Below are positions 35,294 through 44,033 of a stretch of DNA of 64,000 bases, in pieces. Location of the stretch: assembly GCF_016907055.1 (NCBI RefSeq), contig NZ_JAFBBG010000004.1:1-64000 (forward strand), given 5' to 3'. The first letter of the stretch is position 1; every line of letters begins with the position of its first letter. The notes under the pieces are model-generated. The model did not search any database, was not told the origin of the DNA, and worked only from the letters and a program-made list of their open reading frames with translations. This DNA is from Paracholeplasma morum. GTDB lineage: Bacteria; Bacillota_I; Bacilli_A; Acholeplasmatales; UBA5453. The position numbers and the translations under genes were made by a program.

Positions 35294-36071
35294 AAATCAT
35301 ATGCCTACTTTCATCAAGAGACATTGTCATTCTCTCAAAGTATTTAAAAGTATGAAGTGTTATCGATTCTGTCGTGCCATTGTTATCAAAAATAAGTCTT
35401 AAAGCGGTTTCATTATAATCAAAAGATTCAATCGGAACATTGATATGGATTGTACCAGTATTTGTAAGACTATCGTAGGATGTCTCTATTTTAGTAAAGC
35501 GATCCGCTGCGTAATAAACATCGATTACATTTAGCGCCTCCGAAGCTTGATATTCAAGTGTAATACTCGACAAAAACGTCTCACTTACCGGATTATTACC
35601 ATATTGATTGATGATATTGACCTTTTGTGTGTCCTCGTAAAACATGATCGACAGGGACCCTATCTTAAGACTGTATTTTTGGTCATTTTTTAATATGACA
35701 ACCATATAACACTCAGACATCTTATAATCCATAGTGAGTTCAGGAATCCTTAATATGAATGCATATTCCTGATATGTTTCATTCAAATATGTTTTAGGTG
35801 ACTTCTTCTCTATATCAAATGATTGAATGGAGAGTTTATTTGTTTCTGTTTCATTGATTAGATGAATGGACTTAATTGCATCAGCATCGACAATTGCATG
35901 TGATTGATTAAGGTGAACTCTTACTTCAAGAGCATCATCTTTGGTGGTCTTACTGAAAAGCGTTTGTACAACAAGTATTTTTTTGGATGTCTCTTCATCA
36001 TAGGATCTTATATTCACATAGACAATTACTCCACACAAGACAATGAATACTGCTAGGACTATTTTTTTCAT
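35280..36071 (-). CDS. Membrane-anchored extracytoplasmic protein of the ABC cluster
   Basis: I do not recognise this 263-residue protein. One N-terminal transmembrane anchor (IVLAVFIVLCGVIVYVNI, residues 4-21) is followed by a beta-rich domain with alternating hydrophobic residues (KTYLNETYQEYAFILRIPEL; YSLKIGSLSIMFYEDTQKV), probably outside the cell. It overlaps both neighbours by 4 and 14 bases, so it is made together with the secreted protein and the ABC exporter. It might be an accessory, assembly or immunity component; that is inference. Confidence 0.65.
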   Translation of the reverse strand: MKKIVLAVFIVLCGVIVYVNIRSYDEETSKKILVVQTLFSKTTKDDALEVRVHLNQSHAIVDADAIKSIHLINETETNKLSIQSFDIEKKSPKTYLNETYQEYAFILRIPELTMDYKMSECYMVVILKNDQKYSLKIGSLSIMFYEDTQKVNIINQYGNNPVSETFLSSITLEYQASEALNVIDVYYAADRFTKIETSYDSLTNTGTIHINVPIESFDYNETALRLIFDNNGTTESITLHTFKYFERMTMSLDESRHMIYVLD

Positions 36072-36694
36072 ATTTTCACCTTCTCAAGTCGATAATATTG
36101 GGTTGTGACAACAAATACTTCGAATCCACCTTTTTCTAGTAGAATCCAAAATGCATATTTTGCAGCAACCCCATTGGTAATTTTCCCCTCTCCATGGATG
36201 TATAGATTGGCCATGGTTCCTGGATCAACTTGCATTTTGATCTTCCATGTCTCATTTTCTTTGGATGAGGTCTCTACATTAGATGTTTTTTTAATGGACG
36301 ATTCTAGCCCCCCTTTGAATTTCTTCACTGTCCCTGAAGCATTGATTCCGATGGTTCCTGAAGCGGTAATGCTTCTTGAAGTAGACTTAGTACCATCGTA
36401 CTTATATTCATAATCAATGGCTGTCGAACCATCATTATGATAGGAAAAAATGGTTTCCGTCCTATAGATTACTTTGGCATCTTCTGTGACAATAAAAACA
36501 TTCCAGCCTGCAAACCGCCTTTTCGTGACTTTTTTATAATATTCTTTATAGTTTTCTTTTGTATAATCTTTTAGAAATATACCCTCAGGCATTTCTATAG
36601 ATTCAAACGATTCATAATCTGCATCAGCGTTAAGTGTGACACCTCTAAAACTTACTGTTATCAGTACTAAAAGCACAATCATGTATTTTTTCAT
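36068..36694 (-). CDS. Secreted beta-rich protein, possibly aerolysin-like pore-former fold
   Basis: The 208-residue protein has a Sec signal (MKKYMIVLLVLITVSFRGVTLNADA, cleavage near residue 25, no lipobox). The mature part has long alternating Ser/Thr stretches: STSRSITASGTIGINASGTV (about 104-123), then SSIKKTSNVETSSKENETWKIKMQVDPGT (132-160). A Ser/Thr zigzag, a short loop, a second zigzag and (V)DPGT followed by strands is the pattern of aerolysin/ETX-MTX2-type beta pore-formers. Similarity is in pattern only. It is first in the cluster, with GGAGGT six bases before ATG 36694, and coupled to the anchored protein. Otherwise unrecognised. Confidence 0.55.
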   Translation of the reverse strand: MKKYMIVLLVLITVSFRGVTLNADADYESFESIEMPEGIFLKDYTKENYKEYYKKVTKRRFAGWNVFIVTEDAKVIYRTETIFSYHNDGSTAIDYEYKYDGTKSTSRSITASGTIGINASGTVKKFKGGLESSIKKTSNVETSSKENETWKIKMQVDPGTMANLYIHGEGKITNGVAAKYAFWILLEKGGFEVFVVTTQYYRLEKVKI

Positions 36695-36715
36695 CTTAAT
36701 ACCTCCACTTTATAC

Positions 36716-36725
36716 ATACCGGTAT
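36716..36725. promoter_or_regulatory. Palindrome in the presumed promoter of the secreted-protein/ABC cluster
   Basis: ATACCGGTAT, a perfect 10-bp palindrome within ACATACCGGTATAAC, 22 bases upstream of the start codon and next to a TATAAA box (minus strand, 36714-36709). It would be well placed for a repressor. No regulator gene is adjacent. Confidence 0.4.
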
Positions 36726-36748
36726 AACGCAAATTTACTTTGAAATGA

Positions 36749-36792
36749 TGAAAAAAAAGACTAAGATCATATCAAAATAATCTCTAGTCTTT
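36749..36792 (-). terminator. Terminator of the M24 aminopeptidase gene
   Basis: Minus strand AAAGACTA-g-AGAT ... ATCT-TAGTCTTT then eight T; a 12-bp stem with one bulge and a loop of about 15 bases. Confidence 0.8.
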
Positions 36793-36810
36793 GATTTATA
36801 AGTTACTTAA

Positions 36811-38058
36811 TTATTTCTTACTCATGAAGTTTTCGATATCTTTAACTTCTTTTATGATTGATTCTGATAGATTAACATGTCCGTTATCGGTTAATAGAAT
36901 GTTATCCTCAATGCGAATGCCGATTGCTTCATCAGCAATGTATAATCCAGGTTCAACTGTAATGACTTGGCCTTTTTCAAATGGTTTTGTGTAGTTTCCA
37001 ACATCATGAACATCTAGTCCTAAGAAGTGGCCTAATGAATGATAATAATATTTTGAGACTTCACTTACATCTTTAATTTTGCCCATCTTAACCAGTCCCT
37101 CTGCTAAGATTTTCTTACCAAATTCATTAAATTCTTGGAATGTAACGCCTGGTTTAAGCATTTCAATCGATTTCTTATTGGTTTCTAATACCAGTTCATA
37201 ATAAGCTTTTTGTCTTTCTGTAAACTTACCTGATACTGGGAACGTTCTTGAAATATCTGAGCAATACTCATTTTTTCTCACACCTAAATCGAATAAGATT
37301 AAGTCATTATCTTGAATGACTGCGTTATTTTTCTCATAGTGTAGAATGGTCGCATTCTTGCCACTTGCAGCAATCGTATTAAAGGAGGTAGTTACACCAT
37401 TTGAGTTTAAAACGAAATGATAATACGCTTCAAGTTGATATTCTCTAATGCCAGCTTTGGCATTTGACATTAATGCTTCAATACCGAGTCTGGTTACTTC
37501 AATGGCTTCTTGCATCATTTTAACTTCATGAGTATGTTTAACTGAACGTAATTCACCTAATTTAGGATGTAATGATGCAATTACTAGATTTGGATACAAA
37601 TTACGCATTTCATTGCCAAAACGATCTGATTCGGTTTCTAAAGCATCCATACTTCTACGATCTAAATCTAAGTATAAAGCATTAAGTGCTCCAAAAACTG
37701 CTTGACGTGAATCCTGTAAAAACTTGGATAGAACGGTTCTAAAGTCTTTTCTTTCGAATACCTCATCAACCATCGAAATGGCTTTAGCCTCTTCCATGGA
37801 CATCGTTTCGCCGACCCATAACGCAGTTACTGGATCAGTCTTTTCAATAAATAAGAAACTCTTTTCCATGTTAGCACCTTTAATCATCACTAAGGCGACA
37901 TTTTCTTCCTTAATGCCAGTCAAATAGAAAAAATTCTTGTTGACTTCAAATGGATAAGTTTGATCAGCCGTGCGAACTGGTGAAGTGCCACTAAAGAAGC
38001 AGGCAAAACTTTGATTTTCCATGTGGTTAAATAGGTTTTTGCGATTCATTTTGTACAT
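36811..38058 (-). CDS. Xaa-Pro aminopeptidase (M24B family)
   Basis: This metallopeptidase would remove N-terminal residues before proline. The 415 residues contain an N-terminal creatinase-like domain (NHMENQSFACFFSG, FFYLTGI) and the pita-bread catalytic domain with the metal ligands in LILFDLGVRKNEYCSDISRTFPVSG (two Asp), YYHSLGHFLGLDVHDVG (His), TVEPGLYI (Glu) and GIRIEDNILL (Glu). No signal peptide is present. GAGGAAG lies before ATG 38058. It follows the phosphohexomutase gene by 26 bases and may share its transcript. Confidence 0.93.
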   Translation of the reverse strand: MYKMNRKNLFNHMENQSFACFFSGTSPVRTADQTYPFEVNKNFFYLTGIKEENVALVMIKGANMEKSFLFIEKTDPVTALWVGETMSMEEAKAISMVDEVFERKDFRTVLSKFLQDSRQAVFGALNALYLDLDRRSMDALETESDRFGNEMRNLYPNLVIASLHPKLGELRSVKHTHEVKMMQEAIEVTRLGIEALMSNAKAGIREYQLEAYYHFVLNSNGVTTSFNTIAASGKNATILHYEKNNAVIQDNDLILFDLGVRKNEYCSDISRTFPVSGKFTERQKAYYELVLETNKKSIEMLKPGVTFQEFNEFGKKILAEGLVKMGKIKDVSEVSKYYYHSLGHFLGLDVHDVGNYTKPFEKGQVITVEPGLYIADEAIGIRIEDNILLTDNGHVNLSESIIKEVKDIENFMSKK

Positions 38059-38084
38059 AATATCTTCCTCACTGGGATTAACCC

Positions 38085-39755
38085 TTATATTTGTGAAACC
38101 AACCCATTAATAATAATCTTATAGTTATCAATAATGGACAATGAGTCTTCTTTCGACTCTCCCTTTACAGAGATGTATATTTTAAGTTTTGGTTCAGTAC
38201 CACTTGGTCTAAAGACAACCCAAGAGCCATCTCTATAATAAAATTTTATAACATTGGATTTTGGTAAATCTAAAGAAGTGGTTTCTACTTTAGTCCATCT
38301 TGTAGATTGTAAGCAATCATCGATTTGGACGAGTTCTTTGTTCTTTATCGACAGACGGTAACGTCTAAAATGAGACATGATTGCTTCAATTTTTTCCTTG
38401 CCTTCAATACCTTTTAAATTAAGGTTTAAGGTTTCTTCAACAAAGAAGCCATATTCAGCGTACACATCATTAAGTGCATCTATTAGAGTTTTGCCAAATT
38501 GATTATAATAAGTAGCCATTTCTGCTAGCATGTATACTGCTTGAACGGCATCTTTATCTCTAACAAAATCTGAAATCAGCGACCCATAGGACTCTTCACA
38601 GCCAAACAGATAAACACCCGTAGATTCAATTTTCTTTGCTTGTTCACCAATAAACTTAAACCCGGTAAGTGTTTCTACTACTTGTGCACCAAAACCTAAT
38701 GCGATTTTTTTGATTAATGGTGTAGTAACGTTTGTCAAAAATACATACCCATTATCCGGCAAGATGTTTTGAGCTTTTCTACGAGATAGAACGTAGTGTA
38801 CCGTTAAGCTTGCGGTTTGGTTTCCTGTTAAGAACTGATATTTTCCTTTGTGTTTTACCATTACACCCAATCTATCGGCATCTGGGTCAGTGACCAAAAT
38901 CAAATCTGCGTTAATGTCTTTAGCATATTCTAGCGATTTTTCATATGCGATTGGTTCTTCTGGATTTGATGACTTAGTATTTGAAAAATCAGGATCAACA
39001 GTCATTTGAGATTCTAGTGGGAAAACTTGATAGCCCATTCCTGAAAGTAAATTCGGGATTAATGTTCCACCAGCACCGTGCAATGGTGAATACACAAGCT
39101 TTAATGGCTTGTTAGCGATATTTTCTAGTTCTATTGTTCTGACTTTATCTAAGTATATTTGATCAAAACTCTCATCTATCCACTCAATAAGTGAAGAGGA
39201 TTCATCAAATGCAATCTCAAAGAAATCATGGATATTGGAGATGTTATCGATGACGATATTCGCTAAATCAGGAACCAATTGACATCCTTCTTTATCGTAT
39301 ACCTTGTACCCGTTATATTCTTTCGGATTATGAGAGGCTGTAATCATGATGCCTCCATCACACCCAAAATGACGTGTCATAAAGGATAAATACGGGGTTG
39401 GTCTAAGGTTTTTGGTAATATATACTTTAATGCCAAGTTTGGCAAGAACTCCAGCAGCTCTTTTCGCAAATACATATGAATTATGTCTATTATCATAGGA
39501 TATAGCAATTTTCCTTGTGCCATTAAGGCTTAAAATATACTGTCCGAAACCTAAGGTTGAACGCATAATCGTATATACATTCATACGGTTTGTTCCAGGT
39601 CCCATTAATCCTCTAATTCCACCTGTTCCAAACTCTATATCCATGTAAAAGGATTCTTTAATTTGATTTTCGTCCATGCTTAATAATTCGTTTTTTACAT
39701 CATTATCTAGATTAGGATAGTTCATCCATTTGTTATACTGTGTTTTATATGTCAT
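38085..39755 (-). CDS. Alpha-D-phosphohexomutase (phosphoglucomutase/phosphomannomutase, PgcA-like)
   Basis: The enzyme moves phosphate between C1 and C6 of hexoses. The product has the sugar-binding start MDIEFGTGGIRGLMGPGTNRMN, the phosphoserine loop MITASHNPKEYNGYKVY (catalytic Ser, about 143), the metal loop VTDPDADRLGV, GCEESYG and the C-terminal phosphate loop FRPSGTEPKLKIYIS. A size of about 556 residues fits the PgcA branch acting mainly on glucose phosphates. ATG 39755 is chosen over 39779 because AGGGGG precedes it. It would connect glucose 6-phosphate to GalU. Confidence 0.93.
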   Translation of the reverse strand: MTYKTQYNKWMNYPNLDNDVKNELLSMDENQIKESFYMDIEFGTGGIRGLMGPGTNRMNVYTIMRSTLGFGQYILSLNGTRKIAISYDNRHNSYVFAKRAAGVLAKLGIKVYITKNLRPTPYLSFMTRHFGCDGGIMITASHNPKEYNGYKVYDKEGCQLVPDLANIVIDNISNIHDFFEIAFDESSSLIEWIDESFDQIYLDKVRTIELENIANKPLKLVYSPLHGAGGTLIPNLLSGMGYQVFPLESQMTVDPDFSNTKSSNPEEPIAYEKSLEYAKDINADLILVTDPDADRLGVMVKHKGKYQFLTGNQTASLTVHYVLSRRKAQNILPDNGYVFLTNVTTPLIKKIALGFGAQVVETLTGFKFIGEQAKKIESTGVYLFGCEESYGSLISDFVRDKDAVQAVYMLAEMATYYNQFGKTLIDALNDVYAEYGFFVEETLNLNLKGIEGKEKIEAIMSHFRRYRLSIKNKELVQIDDCLQSTRWTKVETTSLDLPKSNVIKFYYRDGSWVVFRPSGTEPKLKIYISVKGESKEDSLSIIDNYKIIINGLVSQI

Positions 39756-39806
39756 TTTAATACCCCCTACAGTATCCATTATAACGCATTTAAGCCCTTA
39801 TGACCA

Positions 39807-39829
39807 TCAAAAAAACAGCTTTCGCTGTT
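39807..39829 (-). terminator. Terminator of coaX
   Basis: Minus strand AACAGC, GNRA loop GAAA, GCTGTT then T run; overlaps the coaX stop by two bases. Confidence 0.85.
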
Positions 39830-40568
39830 AGTTTTTAAGCAATATCTCAAGTAAACCACGGACTACAAGATTTTCATCCTTAATCACTTTTGTTTCACAA
39901 AGCGGCTTAATGATCTCAGATAATCCACCAGTCATGATGACTAGAAGTTCTTTATTAACTTCATCGTGCACGCGTTTTACAAGGCCATCTACTTGTGCAG
40001 CAACCCCGTAGGTAACGCCAGATTGCATGCAAGCAATCGTATTAGTACCTAATACATTTTGCGGTACTTCTAGATCAAACTCCGGTAACAATGCCGTATT
40101 AGATACCATTGCACGCATAGAGATCATTACACCTGGGGTAATAATGACGCCTTTAATGGTATTTTTCTCTGTATAGATATATTTGGTAGCAGTCCCTAAA
40201 TCGACGACCAATACAGGTTGTTCATATTTAGCTGCACCTGCTACTGCACAAATTAAATCTGCACCAACTTCCTTTGGATAGTCAGTTTTAACGTTAACAC
40301 CCGTTTTAATGCCTGGGCCAACGATTAATGGTGTCATCTTCAAATATTTGACAGAAAGGTCTTTTAAAGCTTTTGTGACAATCGGAACAACACTTGCAAT
40401 CGCGACTCTTTCAAAAGCATATCTGTCGATAAATGGCTTGATTTGTAAAAAATAAGCATCTGAGGATAAGTTCTTATCCGTTGAAATACGATACTTCTCA
40501 AGTATATCTACACCATCACTAAATGCCAATTTAATTTCCGTGTTTCCTACATCAAATAAGAGAATCAT
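39828..40568 (-). CDS. coaX: Type III pantothenate kinase CoaX
   Basis: CoaX phosphorylates pantothenate, the first step to coenzyme A. The 246 residues show the ASKHA ATPase pattern: LLFDVGNTEIKLAF, the DYPKEVGADLICAVAGA segment (about 96-112) with the catalytic Asp, LVVDLGTATKYIYT and GVIITPGV. The length is normal. It overlaps the upstream transporter gene by four bases, so uptake and phosphorylation of pantothenate appear to be one unit. Confidence 0.94.
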   Translation of the reverse strand: MILLFDVGNTEIKLAFSDGVDILEKYRISTDKNLSSDAYFLQIKPFIDRYAFERVAIASVVPIVTKALKDLSVKYLKMTPLIVGPGIKTGVNVKTDYPKEVGADLICAVAGAAKYEQPVLVVDLGTATKYIYTEKNTIKGVIITPGVMISMRAMVSNTALLPEFDLEVPQNVLGTNTIACMQSGVTYGVAAQVDGLVKRVHDEVNKELLVIMTGGLSEIIKPLCETKVIKDENLVVRGLLEILLKN

Positions 40569-41491
40569 GCGATTTCCTTTCTTGTGAAGTTAAGAATACC
40601 AACCAATATTGGCGATCCAACCAGCACAGCAACTAAAGCTTCGATTAACCCATTTGACATCGCAATCCCATAAATGATGGAAATTGTATCCGTGAACCCA
40701 GCACTGAATATTGCTGGTTTGAATAATGCAACTGTCGATAGAACCAAAATTGTATGAACAACGGTTGAAACAATTAAAACAGATGGTATATAGACGAATT
40801 GTCCTTTGTTCTTTTCGATATACCAATAATAAACAACAATAAACCCAACAATTAGCAACAATACGATTGGCGTAACTACCTTTAGCACATTTGTTTCTTT
40901 GGCTACGGCGTCATCATATAAACCGGGTAATGTAAGCTCTAGTCCGGTAGCTTCTAATCTTTTTGCAATTGCCGTCAAAGGATCCGTATCTGGGTTATCT
41001 GCTTCAGCAGTTAGTTTTTGTATTTTTGTTTGTGTTTCTTGATAAGTACTGAACGCATTTGCATGAACAATAGATTTTGTTCCATAAAATAATGCAAATG
41101 AAGACAATAACGATACTATTGCGAATAATATCAGTTTACCAACTTTCAATTGGTCTATTTTTTTGAATACATGTGCAATTTCAAATGCTAACCATGCAAA
41201 TAGTATTCTTGGTAGTACCGAAATCCATGGCATTTGAAATGCAAGGTCAAATGGCGTTGCACCATAGATATACGAAGCTATCATTGAGCCCAAACCCATG
41301 AATAATCCCAAAATGATCGAGTTTCTTCGATCCAATAAAAAAACACCAACTAAAACAGGAATGTGAACCAGTGTAACCGATACACCAGGCATGATTGTAA
41401 TGAAGCCAACTTGTGGTAAAAGCGACATTACTAATACAATTGTCACAAACACAGCAGTAAGTGTAAGTTGAAAAATTCTTTTATCTCTCAT
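40565..41491 (-). CDS. ECF transporter S component, probably for pantothenate (PanT-like)
   Basis: The 308-residue protein has six or so transmembrane helices and the N-terminal layout of ECF substrate-binding (S) subunits: a first helix beginning RIFQLTLTAVFVTIVLVM, then the small-residue-rich IMPGVSVTLVHIPVLVGVFLLDRRNSIILGLFMGLGSM. A 55-residue insertion around 140-200 (QTKIQKLTAEADNPDTDPL) between helices is unusual. Coupling to coaX points to pantothenate; that is inferred from context. The shared ECF ATPases and T component are not in this window. Confidence 0.75.
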   Translation of the reverse strand: MRDKRIFQLTLTAVFVTIVLVMSLLPQVGFITIMPGVSVTLVHIPVLVGVFLLDRRNSIILGLFMGLGSMIASYIYGATPFDLAFQMPWISVLPRILFAWLAFEIAHVFKKIDQLKVGKLILFAIVSLLSSFALFYGTKSIVHANAFSTYQETQTKIQKLTAEADNPDTDPLTAIAKRLEATGLELTLPGLYDDAVAKETNVLKVVTPIVLLLIVGFIVVYYWYIEKNKGQFVYIPSVLIVSTVVHTILVLSTVALFKPAIFSAGFTDTISIIYGIAMSNGLIEALVAVLVGSPILVGILNFTRKEIA

Positions 41492-41536
41492 ATTTTCTCC
41501 TTTTTAGGCCACTAAGGGTCCCATAAGTACGTTTTT

Positions 41537-41565
41537 ATTATAAAACTTTTCGTTTCTATATGCAA
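41537..41565 (-). promoter_or_regulatory. Promoter of the pantothenate uptake-coaX operon
   Basis: Minus strand TTGCAT (41565-41560), 17 bases, TATAAT (41542-41537). Confidence 0.75.
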
Positions 41566-41566
41566 G

Positions 41567-41589
41567 AAAAAAGGAACCCTAAGGTTCCA
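41567..41589 (-). terminator. Terminator of the pectin/uronate operon (after kduD)
   Basis: Minus strand GGAACC, loop TTAG, GGTTCC then six T. The first full terminator seen downstream of the transport genes. Confidence 0.85.
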
Positions 41590-41593
41590 ATAA

Positions 41594-42364
41594 TTATCTT
41601 GCTAACCATCCACCATCAACAGCGATTGTAAAGCCATTGATGTAAGATGATGCTTCACTTGCTAAGAATACAACAGTTCCCATCATATCTGAAGGTAATC
41701 CCCAACGATTTGCAGGAATTCTTTCTAGGATTTGACCGGCTCTTGATTCATCGTCTCTTAGTTGTTGTGTATTGTTTGTAGCCATATAGCCTGGTGCAAT
41801 CGCATTAACATTAATGTTATACTTAGCCCATTCGTTTGCCATAGCCATTGTAATACCCTTAACAGCTGATTTAGATGCTGTATATGAAGGGACACGAATG
41901 CCGCCTTGATACGATAACATAGAGGCTACAGAAATGATTTTCCCGCCTGTTTGTTGTTTCACAAATTGATTTGCAGCTGCTTGTGACAAGAAGAAAACAG
42001 TACGTGAGTTAATTGCCATAACATCATCCCAGTTTTGTTCTGAGAATTCCAATGCATCTTGACGTTTAATGATCCCTGCGTTATTAACGAGAATGTCTAC
42101 ATGACCCATAACTTTAACTGCTTCAGCAACCAAATTTACTAAATCTTCTTGTGAAGCGTGAATGAGATCCATCTTGATGCCATGGAATTTTTTACCCATT
42201 GCTTCAACGTTTTTCTTTGTTTCAGGCATATCAACATAATCGACACCGACAACATTAGCGCCAGCTTCTGCTAAACCATAGCACATTCCTTGACCTAAGC
42301 CTGTGGACGCACCTGTTACGATTGCTACTTTACCAGCTAAACTGAATTTATCTAAAATTGACAT
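41594..42364 (-). CDS. kduD: 2-dehydro-3-deoxy-D-gluconate 5-dehydrogenase KduD
   Basis: KduD reduces 2,5-diketo-3-deoxygluconate to 2-keto-3-deoxygluconate with NAD(P)H. The 256 residues are a short-chain dehydrogenase: VTGASTGLGQGM nucleotide loop, NNAGI, the Ser...YTASKSAVKG catalytic triad (Tyr-x-x-x-Lys) and IAPGYMATNNT. The start MSILDKFSLAGKVAIVTG is the KduD opening. KduI directly upstream supports the specific name over a generic SDR. Last gene of the operon. Confidence 0.92.
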   Translation of the reverse strand: MSILDKFSLAGKVAIVTGASTGLGQGMCYGLAEAGANVVGVDYVDMPETKKNVEAMGKKFHGIKMDLIHASQEDLVNLVAEAVKVMGHVDILVNNAGIIKRQDALEFSEQNWDDVMAINSRTVFFLSQAAANQFVKQQTGGKIISVASMLSYQGGIRVPSYTASKSAVKGITMAMANEWAKYNINVNAIAPGYMATNNTQQLRDDESRAGQILERIPANRWGLPSDMMGTVVFLASEASSYINGFTIAVDGGWLAR

Positions 42365-42376
42365 TTTTCTTCTCTC

Positions 42377-43213
42377 CTATTTAAGATTTTTTGTTTCTAC
42401 AAAGTCCATATCGTCATATGCTTGGTTTTCGCCACACATACCCCAAATGAACGTATAATTAGATGTTCCGATACCTGCATGGATGCTCCAGCTTGGTGAA
42501 ATGACTGCTTGTTCATTAGCCATTACAATGTGTCTAGTTTCTTGTGGTTGACCCATCATATGGAATACACGATGTTCTTCTTTTAAGTTGAAGTAGAAAT
42601 ATACTTCCATTCTTCTTTCATGCGTATGGCATGGCATTGTATTCCAACCTGATCCTTCTGCAAGTTCAGTTAATCCCATTTGAAGTTGGCAAGTTTCCAG
42701 TACAGCTGGATGTAAATATTGATAGATTACGCGTTTATTCATCGTTTCTACCGATCCTATTGCACGTGGGTTTGTGATGCTAAATGGAATGTGTTTGTTA
42801 GGATAAGTTTTGTGAGCAGGACTTGAATTCATATAGAATTTAGCCGGATTTGCTTTATCCACGGTTTCAAACGTTACTTCTTTAACACCTCTACCTAAAT
42901 ATAACCCATCCTTGTGAGCCATATCGTATTTAACACCATCCACATGGATGACGCCTGCACCACCAACGTTTATTAACCCTAGTTCTCTACGTTGTAAAAA
43001 GAAATCTGAGGCAACTTCTTTTGGTGCGCCTAGTGACAGAACTTCATGGATTGGCATGATGCCACCGGCAATAATGCGATCGAAATGTGAGTATGTTAAG
43101 CAAATTTCATCTGCTTCAAACACGCTTTCGATTAAATAAGATTCGCGGAGTTTTTCCGTATCATAGCTTTTTGAGTCTTCTGGACTTGTTGCATACCTTA
43201 CGTTAAATTTCAT
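42377..43213 (-). CDS. kduI: 5-keto-4-deoxyuronate isomerase KduI
   Basis: KduI converts 5-keto-4-deoxyuronate, released from unsaturated pectin ends, to 2,5-diketo-3-deoxygluconate. It is a cupin metalloenzyme; metal-site residues are in [16 protein letters not shown] (His, His, Glu) and [21 protein letters not shown] (His). SFxGxPxET-like text appears as [13 protein letters not shown] 43213, six bases behind GGAGG, gives 278 residues, the normal length; the frame runs further upstream through the end of the next gene without an SD. Confidence 0.95.
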   Translation of the reverse strand: MKFNVRYATSPEDSKSYDTEKLRESYLIESVFEADEICLTYSHFDRIIAGGIMPIHEVLSLGAPKEVASDFFLQRRELGLINVGGAGVIHVDGVKYDMAHKDGLYLGRGVKEVTFETVDKANPAKFYMNSSPAHKTYPNKHIPFSITNPRAIGSVETMNKRVIYQYLHPAVLETCQLQMGLTELAEGSGWNTMPCHTHERRMEVYFYFNLKEEHRVFHMMGQPQETRHIVMANEQAVISPSWSIHAGIGTSNYTFIWGMCGENQAYDDMDFVETKNLK

Positions 43214-44033
43214 TTTTTTCCTCCAATATTTTTTTGATATAACATAAACTATCTTTGATATCTTCTCCCGTGATGCCTTCGAAAATATAGTAGGCATTAG
43301 GATTTGATTTTACCATCAAAGGTAGTAGTCGTTGATAATTCATTTCACCCCTATGTAAACCGGTTTGAACCAATTTATTATCTTGATAAATATAGTTCTT
43401 CAAGTGAAATACCTTGATGTAGGGTTTAAGGGTTATTAAAGCATCTTCGAGAATACTTTCGTGTTCGGTATAGTTTTCCAAATTGAGCAAGTTGTATAAG
43501 TCTACAATTACACCGACATGCTTACTATTTAAATCTAGTACAAGTCGTTTTAATACACTTGCTTTATAAATAACATGACCAAATGCTGCTTCAATTAACA
43601 CGGTCCTATTCACTTCTTCAGCTTTCTTTACTAAAATACGCATCTTAGATAGTACTTTTTGATAGGCTTCCTCTGTATGATTATTTACATGATAAGTCCA
43701 TTGATCATCATTGTAAGAACCAGTTTCGGTTGCAACATATTCAGTGTTCAAAATAGATGCAAGTTCTAATTGCTTGAAAAATCGATTCATTCCCGTTTCT
43801 ATTTTCTGTAAATCACTATGAATTGGGTTAAAATAGCTTCCAAGTAAAAATACATTCGTGTTTTTTACAGCATTGAGTTCTTCAAATGCTTCTTTAGTTA
43901 ACTGGGGTTCAGGCACAAGTGCCTTGTTAACGACCAGTTGAATGCCGTCAAAACCAAAGTTGTTTGCTTCTTCAAACAATGATTTTGCATCCATTTTCCC
44001 CATATCATGTGCTCTAATCCCAATTTTAATCAT
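43203..44033 (-). CDS. Sugar phosphate isomerase/epimerase-like TIM-barrel protein
   Basis: The 276-residue protein belongs to the AP-endonuclease-2/xylose-isomerase-like TIM-barrel group: [32 protein letters not shown] start, [19 protein letters not shown], the glutamate of [17 protein letters not shown], and [11 protein letters not shown] with [10 protein letters not shown]. Metal-binding Glu, Asp, His and Glu candidates are in the usual order. The reaction is unknown; the position between an IclR regulator and kduI suggests a uronate or keto-sugar substrate. It starts on the stop codon of the regulator (TAATG) and overlaps kduI by 11 bases. Confidence 0.8.
   Translation of the reverse strand: MIKIGIRAHDMGKMDAKSLFEEANNFGFDGIQLVVNKALVPEPQLTKEAFEELNAVKNTNVFLLGSYFNPIHSDLQKIETGMNRFFKQLELASILNTEYVATETGSYNDDQWTYHVNNHTEEAYQKVLSKMRILVKKAEEVNRTVLIEAAFGHVIYKASVLKRLVLDLNSKHVGVIVDLYNLLNLENYTEHESILEDALITLKPYIKVFHLKNYIYQDNKLVQTGLHRGEMNYQRLLPLMVKSNPNAYYIFEGITGEDIKDSLCYIKKILEEKNEI

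Noticed and set aside
43214-43297. N-terminal extension of kduI
   Set aside because: It lies inside the preceding gene without an SD; ATG 43213 behind GGAGG gives the normal KduI length.
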